Notes: a model not told the origin generated them from the letters alone. 64,000 nt of DNA from Fidelibacterota bacterium (GCA_947475295.1 CANJLF010000002.1:1-64000), one strand, 5' to 3'; positions 8,627-16,771 are shown, numbered from the stretch's first letter. Numbers and translations are program-made.

Positions 8627-9690
8627 AACAGCTTTGCGAATTTACGCGCCTTGCGCTTCTTCCAAGCGCCTCTGTGATAGGCGTCGGAGCCGATCAGCGG
8701 GATGACGCTGGACGCTTCGGCGAAGACCATCTGTTCATAGGTCGTGTCGACCTTGCCCCAGGAATTGGCTTCCTTGAGGGTTGAGGATGAGCACGCCCCG
8801 TCACGAACATCGGCAATGGTGATCTGGATGGCGTATTTATGCATTTCGGCATCGACGCCCAGAATTTCAGCGCAGACCACCGTGTCCTGCACAAAGTTCT
8901 TGGGCACGCCGCCGCCGATCATCAGCAGGCCCGTCGAGCCGGCCTTGATCTTGATATCGGTCAGTTCGCGGAAGTCGGCAATAGAATCGATGGTCATATG
9001 CGATTTCGGATTGCGCTTCTGGTGCAGCACCAGACCGAAGCCGGCCGAGCTGTCAGTGAACGCCGGGCAGAAGATCGGCACATCCATGTCGAAGCATGTC
9101 TCGACCAGGGACTCCTTCTTGCGGTTTTTACGGCCTTTCAGCCAGCGGCCCATTTCCTTGATGAAGGCGCGGCTCGAATAGGCGCGCGGCTCCAGGCTGT
9201 CGGCGATTTCGCCGATGACCTTGTCGCAATGCTGCAGCTCTTCCTCGTCGATATAGGTGTCGTAGATGCGGTCGATGTAATTGGCGCGCAGGTCGCGGTC
9301 GTCGATGAACTGCGAGCCCTGGTAGTGCTTGAAGCCGAGCGCTTCGAAGAAATCCATATCGACGATGGACGCGCCGGTGGAAACGATGGCGTCGATCATG
9401 CCGTACTTCACCATGTCGACGTAGACCTGCATGCACCCGCCGGCCGAGGTCGAGCCCGCCAGCGTCAGGATGTTCGAGCACTTGGAATCGTTCAGCATCA
9501 TATTGAAGATGGCCGCCGCACGGCCGGTGTCGCGCGAGGTGAACGACATCTTGCCCATGGCGTCGATGATGGGGCGCGCATCGAACGAGGTGATATCGAT
9601 GTGCTCGACCGGCGTCGAGAGCAGCTGCGCCTTGGTGTTCTTGCGCGGGTTCTTCGAGGCGGTCTTGGATTTCGTTTTGGGCGCGGCCAT
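8620..9690 (-). CDS. Deoxyhypusine-synthase-like polyamine enzyme
   Basis: 356-residue member of the deoxyhypusine synthase fold: NAD-dependent transfer of an aminobutyl-type group. Visible family features are LTLAGSTSAGG, AIVSTGASIVD, LLMIGGGVPKNFVQD and SWGKVDTTYEQ, in which Lys313 is the equivalent of the catalytic lysine of eukaryotic DHS. Bacteria lack eIF5A, so the acceptor is presumably a free amine; bacterial members are annotated as homospermidine or bis(guanidino)azanonane synthases. It lies 96 bp downstream of a PLP decarboxylase, which supports a polyamine role. The N-terminus is Lys/Thr-rich and the C-terminus is strongly basic (KKRKARKFAKLFE). That basic end is what has been tandemly duplicated downstream. 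Confidence 0.88.
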   Translation of the reverse strand: MAAPKTKSKTASKNPRKNTKAQLLSTPVEHIDITSFDARPIIDAMGKMSFTSRDTGRAAAIFNMMLNDSKCSNILTLAGSTSAGGCMQVYVDMVKYGMIDAIVSTGASIVDMDFFEALGFKHYQGSQFIDDRDLRANYIDRIYDTYIDEEELQHCDKVIGEIADSLEPRAYSSRAFIKEMGRWLKGRKNRKKESLVETCFDMDVPIFCPAFTDSSAGFGLVLHQKRNPKSHMTIDSIADFRELTDIKIKAGSTGLLMIGGGVPKNFVQDTVVCAEILGVDAEMHKYAIQITIADVRDGACSSSTLKEANSWGKVDTTYEQMVFAEASSVIPLIGSDAYHRGAWKKRKARKFAKLFE

Positions 9691-9786
9691 GGGTCGAGCG
9701 TCCGTTCCTGATAGGTTGAGAGGGAGAGAAAAAAGGCAGAGGAACCCGCCCCGGTCAAGACCGGTGCGGGAAAGCCTGTAACGCGG

Positions 9787-11214
9787 CTATTTTAGCTCAA
9801 GCGTATGGGAGTCGGTGTTACCGTCCGCGGACAATTCGGAGCCGGACTCGGCACCCGCCTCGGTCCCGGACAGCGGTTGCGGGGCAGGCTGGGTCAGCGT
9901 GGCCTGGGCGGGCCCGGACGCCGGCTGGGAAACGTCGCGCAGCCCCCCCCGCTTACGCGGGCGGTCCACGGCGAAGGCCGGCATGGATTCGGGCCAAACC
10001 GTCGCGGCCACCGACGAATGGAAGCCGTTGAAACGCGTCTGCATGGCCGAGCCGTAGGCGCCCAGCATGCCAATCTCGATCCAGTCGCCTTCCTGGGTAT
10101 CTTCGGGCAGCAGGAAGGGGCCCTTCATCTTGTCCATGTTGTCGCAAGTGGGGCCGTAGAACACGAACGGCACCAGCTTCTCGGACGGAAGGCGGGTGTT
10201 GGGCGTCGAGGAGTTTTTGCCGCTGCGGCCCATGGGGCGCACCAAACGCACCGGGAAACGCCAGTTCAGGGCGCCGGCGTCAAACAAGCTCCCGTAGGTA
10301 CCGTCGTTGATGAACAGGCGACGACCTTTGCGCAGCATCACGCGCACAAGCATGGAGGCGCCGGCGGCAACCATCGCGCGGCCCGGTTCGCACCACAGCG
10401 CCGCACCGGCGGCAATGCCGCCTTCGGCGATGAGCGGCTGCGCCGCATCAACAATCGCGGACATGAAGTCTTCCAGCGGCGGCGGCGTCATGTTCGGGTA
10501 AGTCGCGGGGAAACCGCCGCCCACATCCAGGACATCGACCTTCACCTTGGCTTTGCCGATGACTTCGCCCGCACGGCCGATGGCGGCACGATAGGCCGCC
10601 GGGTCCATGCACTGGGAACCGACGTGGAAGCAGATGCCGAGCTTGTAGGCGACCTTGCGGGCATGGCGCAGCAAGTCCGCCGCCGCCGAAGGCGCCGCGC
10701 CGAATTTGCCGGACAGGTCATAGGCCGCCGCGTTGCCGGAGACGGCCAGACGCACGAACAGCTTCAGATCCTTTGCCGATCTGGTTTCTTCCAGGATCTT
10801 CATTAGCTCGCCGACAGAATCCAGCGCGAACGTGCGCACGCCCAGCTTGTAGGCCGCGCGGATGGCGTCACGGGATTTCACCGGGTGCATGAAGTGCAGG
10901 GTCGCGGTCTTGGGGAAGAGGCTCTTCACCAAGCGCACTTCGTCCAGCGAGGCCACGTCGAATTGACGGATGCCGGCCGCATGCATGTGGCGCAGGAACT
11001 CCACGCCGGGATTGCACTTCACGGCATAGAGCACTTCGCCCGGGAACTGGGTGATGAAAGCTTGCGCCTGCGCGCGGATGCTTTCCGGGAATACGCACTG
11101 CACGGGCGCTTCGGGCTTCAGCCGCTTGGCCACGTCGTCAACGGAACGGAAAAGAGTTTCCGGCAGGTCGTTCGCTATGGGCTGTTCGAATTGACGCGCT
11201 TTGAATTGGACCAT
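9787..11214 (-). CDS. PLP-dependent ornithine/lysine/arginine-type decarboxylase (fold type III)
   Basis: Alanine-racemase-fold decarboxylase, 475 residues. PLP-lysine is Lys66 in LYAVKCNP; other signatures are CFHVGSQCMDP, DVGGGFPATYPN, WCEPGRAMVA and VFYGPTCDNMD (substrate-side Cys–Asp). The pattern fits ornithine decarboxylase best, but lysine and diamine specificities use the same scaffold, so substrate is not fixed. The last ~60 residues are a low-complexity Ser/Gly/Pro/Glu tail not needed for the fold. It is the first large gene of a two-gene polyamine unit with the DHS-like enzyme. A 600-bp leader region upstream contains two small reading frames and a hairpin (see 11332 and 11563), suggesting post-initiation control. 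Confidence 0.87.
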   Translation of the reverse strand: MVQFKARQFEQPIANDLPETLFRSVDDVAKRLKPEAPVQCVFPESIRAQAQAFITQFPGEVLYAVKCNPGVEFLRHMHAAGIRQFDVASLDEVRLVKSLFPKTATLHFMHPVKSRDAIRAAYKLGVRTFALDSVGELMKILEETRSAKDLKLFVRLAVSGNAAAYDLSGKFGAAPSAAADLLRHARKVAYKLGICFHVGSQCMDPAAYRAAIGRAGEVIGKAKVKVDVLDVGGGFPATYPNMTPPPLEDFMSAIVDAAQPLIAEGGIAAGAALWCEPGRAMVAAGASMLVRVMLRKGRRLFINDGTYGSLFDAGALNWRFPVRLVRPMGRSGKNSSTPNTRLPSEKLVPFVFYGPTCDNMDKMKGPFLLPEDTQEGDWIEIGMLGAYGSAMQTRFNGFHSSVAATVWPESMPAFAVDRPRKRGGLRDVSQPASGPAQATLTQPAPQPLSGTEAGAESGSELSADGNTDSHTLELK

Positions 11215-11331
11215 CTTTACTTTCGTTCCCGCAACTTCGTTTGTTCAACTAGCCGCTTTCGGCGGCGCCATACCATCAGCCCGGCCGGTTCCCCCCGACG
11301 GGCAGCAGACACTAACGGTGAAGCTGGGATT

Positions 11332-11478
11332 TCAACCCCGAAGAACATTAAACCTGGAGATGACAACCAAGTCGTGGCCGTCCCAGGCGATGTTGCGACA
11401 ATCGGTCAACGCAGCCGGCACCCGATTGTTGCGCGGGGTCGGCAAACGCAAACGTGGTCTCTTTTTTAGAAGGGGCAT
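11332..11478 (-). CDS. Candidate 48-residue leader peptide upstream of the decarboxylase
   Basis: Small frame with an unusually good ribosome-binding site: AGGAGG at 11485–11490, 6 nt before ATG. The peptide is basic at its start (KKRPRLRLPTPRNNR) and ends ISRFNVLRG. Its stop lies 117 nt before the decarboxylase ATG. Codons 16–28 coincide with an RNA stem-loop: 11395–11405 pairs with 11422–11432 (10 of 11 positions) around a 16-nt loop. Ribosome stalling or translation across this hairpin could alter folding downstream, as in known amino-acid and polyamine leader systems. I do not recognise the peptide; a conserved small protein of other function is the alternative. Confidence 0.5.
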   Translation of the reverse strand: MPLLKKRPRLRLPTPRNNRVPAALTDCRNIAWDGHDLVVISRFNVLRG

Positions 11479-11562
11479 GCACGGCCTCCTTTGATCAATC
11501 AGACGAACACTAAGTCCAACCAACGAAAGGACGCTTACGTCGTTGCTTAACGGCAAGCTGCT

Positions 11563-11595
11563 TTAGGCACGTGCGCGTAACGTCTGGGTTCGCAT
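11563..11595 (-). CDS. Candidate 10-residue Arg-rich leader peptide
   Basis: ATG at 11595 preceded by AGGAG at 11599–11603 (3-nt gap, rather close). It encodes MRTQTLRARA and then TAA. Three of ten residues are arginine, the precursor of ornithine and agmatine. It lies 84 nt before the 48-residue frame on the same strand, both leading into the polyamine decarboxylase. A frame this short can arise by chance, so the call depends on conservation in relatives. Confidence 0.3.
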   Translation of the reverse strand: MRTQTLRARA

Positions 11596-11819
11596 TTACT
11601 CCTATTGTGCGGGAAATCAAGTAATAATCTTTAACGCTCCGGATTTTTTTTGACTCTGTGCCTTTAGGCCAACAAGCTGGTGTTCGCCGGTCGGGGCCTC
11701 GGGGAAGTCTGGGCCCGCCGGCAACGGCGACGCTGTGGCGCAATCAAGGCGCCGCCGCCGCTGACGGAGGCGCACACCAGGCGCTGCCGACGCGCCAAAA
11801 ATTTGGGGAGAAAATCGCC

Positions 11820-12224
11820 ATGATCGCCGCATACCCGCTGAGCTCTCTCGTCGTGGTGCTTTCACTTTTTGTTTACATTTGGGCCGCGCTGAGAGTGGGC
11901 AAAGCCCGCGCAAAATATAATGTTCATGCGCCTGTCGTGGATGGTCCGCCGGAGTTCCAGCGGGTCTTCCGCGCGCATATGAACACACTCGAGCAGCTGG
12001 TGATCTTCCTGCCCGCCATGGCCTTGTTCGCGTCAGCGTGGGGCGATCCGGCCGCCGCCATCGTCGGCATCTTCTGGCCGATCGGGCGCCTGCTCTATGC
12101 CCTCGGCTACTTCAAAGCCGCCGAGAAGCGCGGCCCCGGCTTCGGCATTTCATTTCTGTCATCGGTGATCTTGCTGCTGGGCGCTTTGGCCGCCTTGGCG
12201 CGGCATCTGACCGAAACGCTCTAG
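11820..12224 (+). CDS. MAPEG family membrane protein
   Basis: 134-residue integral membrane protein of the MAPEG family (glutathione/eicosanoid-type enzymes). Four hydrophobic helices are evident: SSLVVVLSLFVYIWAA at the N-terminus, LEQLVIFLPAMALFAS, IFWPIGRLLYALGYF and SSVILLLGALAALA. The family signature FxRxxxNxxEQ is matched by FQRVFRAHMNTLEQL around residue 50, the glutathione-contacting loop. The ATG at 11820 is preceded by GGGGAG at a good distance; a longer frame from 11658 is not needed. Bacterial substrates of this group are largely unknown. The nearby gshA (13393) would supply glutathione. Confidence 0.87.
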   Translation: MIAAYPLSSLVVVLSLFVYIWAALRVGKARAKYNVHAPVVDGPPEFQRVFRAHMNTLEQLVIFLPAMALFASAWGDPAAAIVGIFWPIGRLLYALGYFKAAEKRGPGFGISFLSSVILLLGALAALARHLTETL

Positions 12225-12333
12225 CGGTAAGCACCCGAGTCGCTCCAGGCTGGCGCCTTTTGCTGGCCCATTGACGCCGGTCAAGGCCTCGGCCAACGGC
12301 CTGTCTCATTCTGTCCGTCCTGTGTGACAGGAG

Positions 12334-12927
12334 ATGACGACGGCCATGCCCTATGCGCTCCCCGACGCCCTCGGCCGGTTATCCCTTGACCATGTCGCCT
12401 TTCGCCGAGCGCTCAACGTATTAGACCGCCAGGTGAATGCGATCGCCCAATTCAAAGCCCCCGACTTTGACATCCTGAACGGACTGCTTCGCTATCTCGG
12501 TGAATATCCGGCGAACTATCATCACCCCGTCGAAGACGAGATCTACAATGCCCTTAAGATGCGATCCGCCGAACGGGCCTTCGAGGTCGTTCAGATCGAG
12601 CGTGAGCACGGCGAGGTTGCCGACAAGCACGAGCGTTTCGCCGAGGCGGTGTCGCGGGTTCTGGCTGATGCCGAGATTTCGCGGCAGGCCTTCTGCCAAA
12701 CCGCTCGGGACTTTATCGCCGCGGAACGGCGCCACATCCGCCGCGAAGAAGGGCTCTTCTTTTCCTATGCCTTGGAGCACCTGACGCCTGAAGATTGGGA
12801 AAAAATCGACAGCAAATTGCGCCGATCATTGTCACAGCCGGGCTATGGCGACCGGCTCAAGCAGTACGCCAAGATGCTCGACGATATTGCGGCCTGGGAA
12901 CAGGCCGATCTGCAAGCCACCGGTTAG
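12334..12927 (+). CDS. Hemerythrin-like domain protein
   Basis: 197-residue four-helix-bundle protein with the His/Glu pattern of hemerythrin-like di-iron sites: LDHVAFRRAL near the start, NYHHPVEDEIYNAL around residue 65, EREHGEVADKHERF, and ERRHIRREEGLFF near residue 135. Such cytoplasmic proteins bind oxygen or NO or help in metal and redox homeostasis; which applies here is unknown. Start ATG at 12334 follows CAGGAG; a second ATG at 12346 is possible. It overlaps the end of the convergent chorismate-mutase-like gene by 4 bp. Confidence 0.85.
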   Translation: MTTAMPYALPDALGRLSLDHVAFRRALNVLDRQVNAIAQFKAPDFDILNGLLRYLGEYPANYHHPVEDEIYNALKMRSAERAFEVVQIEREHGEVADKHERFAEAVSRVLADAEISRQAFCQTARDFIAAERRHIRREEGLFFSYALEHLTPEDWEKIDSKLRRSLSQPGYGDRLKQYAKMLDDIAAWEQADLQATG

Positions 12928-13379
12928 CGGGTTTCAGCCTTTAGCGTATGCAGCGCCTGCCAATGGCGCTGCTCGTCGGCTGTGAAGGCGTCGATGATGC
13001 TGCGGTAGACGCGCTCGATGGTGTCCGGACTGGCGCCAAGACTCGCCGCAGCGGCGCGCACCCTAAGGATTATCTCCTCGACCCGCGACGGCACCACGAC
13101 GCCGGCGACCGAGGGTTTGAAATTAGCCGCCTGGGTGACGAAGTGCAGACGCTGGCACAGCAGCGGCACGATCAGATTGTCGAGACGGTCGATGTTCTGG
13201 CGGATTTCGGCGAGGCTGGTGCAAGTGATGCGCCAATCTTTTTTCTTGGGGGCTTTTTTCTTGGGGGCTTTCTTCTTGGCCACCTTTTTTTGAGCGGGGC
13301 GCTTGGCCGGCTTCGCTATGCGCTTGGCCTTGGGCTTGGCTTTAGATTTGGCCTTAGCTTTGGACTTTGCAGTTGCCAC
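12924..13379 (-). CDS. AroQ-type chorismate mutase-like protein with Lys/Ala-rich N-terminus
   Basis: 151 residues. From about residue 50 it shows an AroQ helical domain: LAEIRQNIDRLDNLIVPLL, then KPSVAGVVVPSRVEEI and a C-terminal helix ending in a DEQRHWQALH segment, closest in feel to the PchB/chorismate-mutase-related group. Preceding it are about 45 residues of alternating Lys, Ala and Pro (KAKAKSKAKPKAK and KKKAPKKKAPKKK), like the tails of histone H1-type proteins. The GTG start at 13379 follows a GGAGCGGGG stretch, 13 bp after the gshA stop. Whether the domain is a chorismate mutase or isochorismate lyase, and what the basic tail binds, are open. Confidence 0.72.
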   Translation of the reverse strand: MATAKSKAKAKSKAKPKAKRIAKPAKRPAQKKVAKKKAPKKKAPKKKDWRITCTSLAEIRQNIDRLDNLIVPLLCQRLHFVTQAANFKPSVAGVVVPSRVEEIILRVRAAAASLGASPDTIERVYRSIIDAFTADEQRHWQALHTLKAETR

Positions 13380-13392
13380 GGATCCCCGCTCC

Positions 13393-14757
13393 TCAATAGC
13401 TGAATGCCTGATAGGCCTTGCCCACATCGCCGCCCCAAGGGCCGTTGTAGAGGGCCAGCATACGCTCCGCGGCGGTTATCCCCGATGCGGTTATCTCCTG
13501 CAAGGGGGCGAGGTAGCAGGTTTCGTCCCTGCCCGCCTGATCCTTGCGGGCGCGGCGCTTGAGCCCGGCCTCGGACAGCGCCAACAGGTCCCGGGCGATC
13601 TCCCGCACTGAGCGTCCACCAACTTCGGCCTTTAGACCCAGCACCGGCGCGTCGGCCCGGAGTTGCGCGCGCGCAGCGGCCGACCAGCCCTTGGCCAGGT
13701 CCCAGGCGCCGTCGAGGGACGCTTGGTCATAGAGCAGACCGGCCCAGAAGGCCGGCAGCGCCGCCAAGTGGTCCAGCGGGCCGGAATCGGCGCCGCGCAG
13801 TTCGATGTAATTTTTCACCCGCGCTTCCGGGAAGGCGGTGGACATGTGATCGATCCAGTCGGCGACCGTGGGTGCCTGGCCCGGCAGCGCCGGCAGCTTG
13901 CCGTTCATATAGTCGCGGAAGGATTGCCCGGAGGCGTCGATGTAGCCGTCGCGGTAGACAAAATACATCGGCACATCGAGCAGGTAGTCAACGTAGCGCT
14001 CGAAACCCATGCCGTCCTCAAACGCAAAGGGCAGCATGCCGGTACGATCGGGGTCGGTGTTCTGCCAGACCTTGCCGCGCAATGAGAGACAGCCGTTGGG
14101 CTTGCCCTCGGTGAAGGGCGAGTTGGCCCACAAGGCCGTCGCCACCGGCTGCAACGCGAGGCTGACGCGCAGCTTCTTCACCATGTCGGCTTCGGATGCG
14201 TAGTCCATATTGACCTGCACCGTGCAGGTGCGGGTCATCATGTCGATGCCCATGGTTCCGACCTTGGGCATATAGCTGCGCATGATCTTGTAGCGGCCCT
14301 TAGGCATCCAATGGATGTCCTCGCGCCGCCAGTCGGGCGTGAAGCCCAGCGCCAGCATGCCTTGCCCCAACTCGTCGCCGACGGTTTTCACTTGGGCCAG
14401 GTGATCGCTGATTTCGGCGTGGGTCTCGTGGACCGTATCGAGCGTGGCGCCCGACAATTCCAATTGCCCGCCGGGTTCCAGCGAGATCGTGCCCTTGCCC
14501 TTCTGGCTAAGCGAGATGACGTTGTCGCCCTCCAGCACCGGCTGCCAGCCGAAGCGCTGCAATCCGCTCAGCAGGGCTTGGATGCCGGCGGGACCCTCGT
14601 AGGGCAACGGTTGGTGCGTACTTTTGATGTAGCCGAATTTTTCGTGCTCGGTGCCGAGACGCCATTGGTCCTTGGGCTTGGACCCGTTGGCCAGCGTCGC
14701 AATGAGCTGAGCCTTGGACGTTACTGGCTCGTCCTGTTCGGAGCGGAACGACGTCAT
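13393..14757 (-). CDS. gshA: Glutamate–cysteine ligase
   Basis: ATP-dependent first step of glutathione synthesis. 454 residues, the plant/alphaproteobacterial GCS2-type enzyme rather than the enterobacterial form. Signatures: WRLGTEHEKFGY near residue 33, ISLEPGGQLELSGA around 90–105, MGIDMMTRTCTVQVNMDY in the middle, and FWAGLLYDQASLDGAW. Cytosolic. It is followed after 13 bp by the chorismate-mutase-like gene, likely the same transcript. Start ATG at 14757; a second possible start is the GTG-like position before TSKAQLIATL. Confidence 0.93.
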   Translation of the reverse strand: MTSFRSEQDEPVTSKAQLIATLANGSKPKDQWRLGTEHEKFGYIKSTHQPLPYEGPAGIQALLSGLQRFGWQPVLEGDNVISLSQKGKGTISLEPGGQLELSGATLDTVHETHAEISDHLAQVKTVGDELGQGMLALGFTPDWRREDIHWMPKGRYKIMRSYMPKVGTMGIDMMTRTCTVQVNMDYASEADMVKKLRVSLALQPVATALWANSPFTEGKPNGCLSLRGKVWQNTDPDRTGMLPFAFEDGMGFERYVDYLLDVPMYFVYRDGYIDASGQSFRDYMNGKLPALPGQAPTVADWIDHMSTAFPEARVKNYIELRGADSGPLDHLAALPAFWAGLLYDQASLDGAWDLAKGWSAAARAQLRADAPVLGLKAEVGGRSVREIARDLLALSEAGLKRRARKDQAGRDETCYLAPLQEITASGITAAERMLALYNGPWGGDVGKAYQAFSY

Positions 14758-14902
14758 GAAAGGCTGAGGCCCCTTGCCTGTCGAGATAAAACCGGCGCCC
14801 AGGATCGTAAGGGCCGTACAACGCTTTCGTGGTCGCGGTTACATAGGACGCCCGCCGCGCGGCCGCCAGCCGTAGCCTATGACATTTATTCTTCGCTCGA
14901 GG

Positions 14903-15646
14903 TCAGTTCCGCGGCGCCCAGTCTTTTCCTGACCAGTCCCCCAACAGGGCCTGCCAGCATGCCACCGCGGCCAAGGCCGCGGTCTCAGCCCGCAAGATGC
15001 GCGGTCCCACTCCCACCGCCGTAACAAAAGGCAGTTGCCTAAGGGCGTCAAGCTCAGATTGGGCGAAGCCGCCTTCGGGGCCGGTGAGAAAGCCGGCGGG
15101 CTCATGGACCGTAAGCGCCGCGGCAATGGGTATGCCGCCGCCGGTTTCATCGAGAACATAGAGCCGGCGGTCCTTGGGCCATGCGGCAATCAAGCGCTCG
15201 AAGCTCACGGGTTCGTGAACGGTCGGCACGGTCAGGCGCTCGCATTGCTCGGCGGCTTCGGTGGCATTGGCGCGCAGGCGCTCGACATTCACGCGCGTGA
15301 TGTCGGTGTGGCGCGTGAACACCGGCTGCAGCTCCGCCACGCCCAGCTCCGACGCTTTTTCCGCGAGGAATTCGATCCGCTTCACCGGCGCGAAAGCCAG
15401 CCACAGATCGGGCATGGGTGTTTGCGGACGCGTCTGACGCGTCACATCAAACTGCACACGCTTTTTGGCGGGCAGGCTGAGCGTGGCTTCCCACTCGCCG
15501 TCGCGCCCATTGAACAGTTTGACTAAAGTACCCGCGCCCGCGCGCATGACATGCAGAAGGTAATGGGCCTGGCCCTCCGACGCGGCCACGGCGGCACCGG
15601 CGTCCAGAGAGGCCTCAACGTATAAGCGGGGCGAAGGCTTGGACAT
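14903..15646 (-). CDS. rsmE: 16S rRNA (uracil-1498-N3)-methyltransferase RsmE
   Basis: SPOUT-class methyltransferase, 247 residues, usual length about 245. The N-terminal PUA-like RNA-binding part has HYLLHVMRAGAG; the C-terminal knot carries AFAPVKRIEFLAEKASELGV, FLTGPEGGFAQSELD and VGVGPRILRAETAALAAV, the SAM-binding loops of RsmE. It methylates U1498 of 16S rRNA. Upstream of gshA on the same strand with a 145-bp gap. Divergent from ubiA, an arrangement seen often in Alphaproteobacteria. Confidence 0.95.
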   Translation of the reverse strand: MSKPSPRLYVEASLDAGAAVAASEGQAHYLLHVMRAGAGTLVKLFNGRDGEWEATLSLPAKKRVQFDVTRQTRPQTPMPDLWLAFAPVKRIEFLAEKASELGVAELQPVFTRHTDITRVNVERLRANATEAAEQCERLTVPTVHEPVSFERLIAAWPKDRRLYVLDETGGGIPIAAALTVHEPAGFLTGPEGGFAQSELDALRQLPFVTAVGVGPRILRAETAALAAVACWQALLGDWSGKDWAPRN

Positions 15647-15739
15647 GGACCTCGTGAAGCATTGAGCACAAGCATTGAGTAGGGCGCGCGTTGCCCCTAG
15701 TCTAGTGGAGCTTGGGGATTTGAGAAGAGCGGGGCCACG

Positions 15740-16639
15740 ATGGGGACTAGCAACTTTTATAGCCGGGAGTGGATTGATCTTTATCTGCCGCCACCGTTCC
15801 GGCCCTTCGCGCGCCTAGCACGCCTCGACCGGCCCATCGGCACCTGGCTTTTGCTGCTGCCGGGCTGGTGGGCCATCACCCTGGCGGGCTTCGGCGTGCC
15901 GGATCGCCAGCTGATGCTCTTGTTCCTGGTGGGCGCCATGGTAATGCGCGGGGCAGGATGCACCTTCAACGACATTGTCGACCGCGAGATCGACGCCAAG
16001 GTTGCCCGTACCGCCACCCGCCCCCTGCCCGCCGGCCACGTCAGCGTGCGCGCGGCCTGGATTTTTCTCGCCGTGCAATTGGCCGCGGGCCTCGCCGTAC
16101 TGCTGCAATTGAATACGGCCGCGATCATCGTCGGCGCGGCCTCACTGCCGTTGATTTTTATCTATCCCTTTATGAAGCGGTTTACTTACTGGCCCCAGAT
16201 TTGGCTGGGCCTGACCTTCAATTGGGCCGCGCTCGTGGGCTGGATGGCCATGCGCGAGCACTTAGAGGCGGCGTCGCTGGTTCTTTATGCGGCGGGCTTT
16301 TTCTGGACACTGGGCTACGACACGATTTACGCCCACCAGGACCGCGAGGACGACGCGCTGGTCGGCGTCAAATCGTCGGCATTGGCGCTGGGCAAGCACA
16401 CCAAGCCCTTTGTCGCGGCGATGTATCTTCTGACGCTCGCGCTGATTGCTTACGCCAGCGCGCGGATCATCACACCCAGCTGGCCGTCGCTGGCGGTTTT
16501 GGCTTTAGCGGGCGCGCATCTGGTCTGGCAGGTGGTGACGCTGGATATCAACAGCCCCGCCAACTGCCTCCGGCGCTTTCGCACCAACCGCGATTTCGGT
16601 TTGTTGGTCTTGGCCGCGCTGCTGCTGCAGCGCGTTTAA
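15740..16639 (+). CDS. ubiA: 4-hydroxybenzoate polyprenyltransferase UbiA
   Basis: Integral membrane prenyltransferase that attaches the polyprenyl tail to 4-hydroxybenzoate in ubiquinone synthesis. 299 residues. The first Asp-rich motif is NDIVDREIDAKVART, the second DTIYAHQDREDDALVG; both bind Mg-diphosphate. Hydrophobic helices alternate along the chain (WLLLLPGWWAITLAG; LPLIFIYPFMKRF; FVAAMYLLTLALIAY). Start ATG at 15740. The pathway is also represented in this window by ubiD and coq7. Confidence 0.95.
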   Translation: MGTSNFYSREWIDLYLPPPFRPFARLARLDRPIGTWLLLLPGWWAITLAGFGVPDRQLMLLFLVGAMVMRGAGCTFNDIVDREIDAKVARTATRPLPAGHVSVRAAWIFLAVQLAAGLAVLLQLNTAAIIVGAASLPLIFIYPFMKRFTYWPQIWLGLTFNWAALVGWMAMREHLEAASLVLYAAGFFWTLGYDTIYAHQDREDDALVGVKSSALALGKHTKPFVAAMYLLTLALIAYASARIITPSWPSLAVLALAGAHLVWQVVTLDINSPANCLRRFRTNRDFGLLVLAALLLQRV

Positions 16640-16647
16640 ACTTCACC

Positions 16648-16757
16648 GTCATTGCCCGATTTATTCGGGCAATCCACTTATCGGCGTGCGCGAACGTCAA
16701 GGTCTGTGCGCATTGATGAATGGATCACCCGCTCTCGCAAGCTCGGCGGATGATGAC
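16648..16757. repeat. Intergenic palindromic element with hairpins at both ends
   Basis: Between ubiA and the HD-GYP gene. The left end is a perfect stem ATTGCCCGA–TTTAT–TCGGGCAAT at 16651–16673. The right end, around 16730–16757, has GGATCACCCG and CGGATGATGAC forming an imperfect stem. The two termini are near-inverted (GTCATTGCCCG versus the complement of CGGATGATGAC). This shape resembles mosaic intergenic repeats common in Alphaproteobacteria. It may also act as the transcription end for the two convergent genes. Confidence 0.6.
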
Positions 16758-16771
16758 AACCGAGACTTTGA

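Larger units (their letters stand above)
11215..11640 (-). promoter_or_regulatory. Probable structured 5' leader of the polyamine decarboxylase
   Basis: About 425 bp on the minus strand between an AT-rich stretch near 11610–11650 and the decarboxylase ATG. It contains the two small frames, the 11395–11432 stem-loop, and a second short hairpin GCCGC-CGAAA-GCGGC near 11255–11270. Rfam describes an alphaproteobacterial speF RNA element of similar size upstream of ornithine decarboxylase; I cannot confirm membership by eye. No classical terminator with a U-tract is visible between the hairpin and the gene. The remaining 11641–11819 holds no gene I can support and probably carries the MAPEG promoter. 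Confidence 0.45.

Noticed and set aside
8412-8705. Plus-strand 97-residue frame with a repeated MRFFQAPSRRRRA-like unit
   Set aside because: It is the complementary reading of the DHS-derived tandem repeat and runs into the DHS gene; no ribosome-binding site.
9805-10806. 333-residue plus-strand frame opposite the decarboxylase
   Set aside because: Low-complexity His/Gly/Arg composition typical of an antisense shadow.
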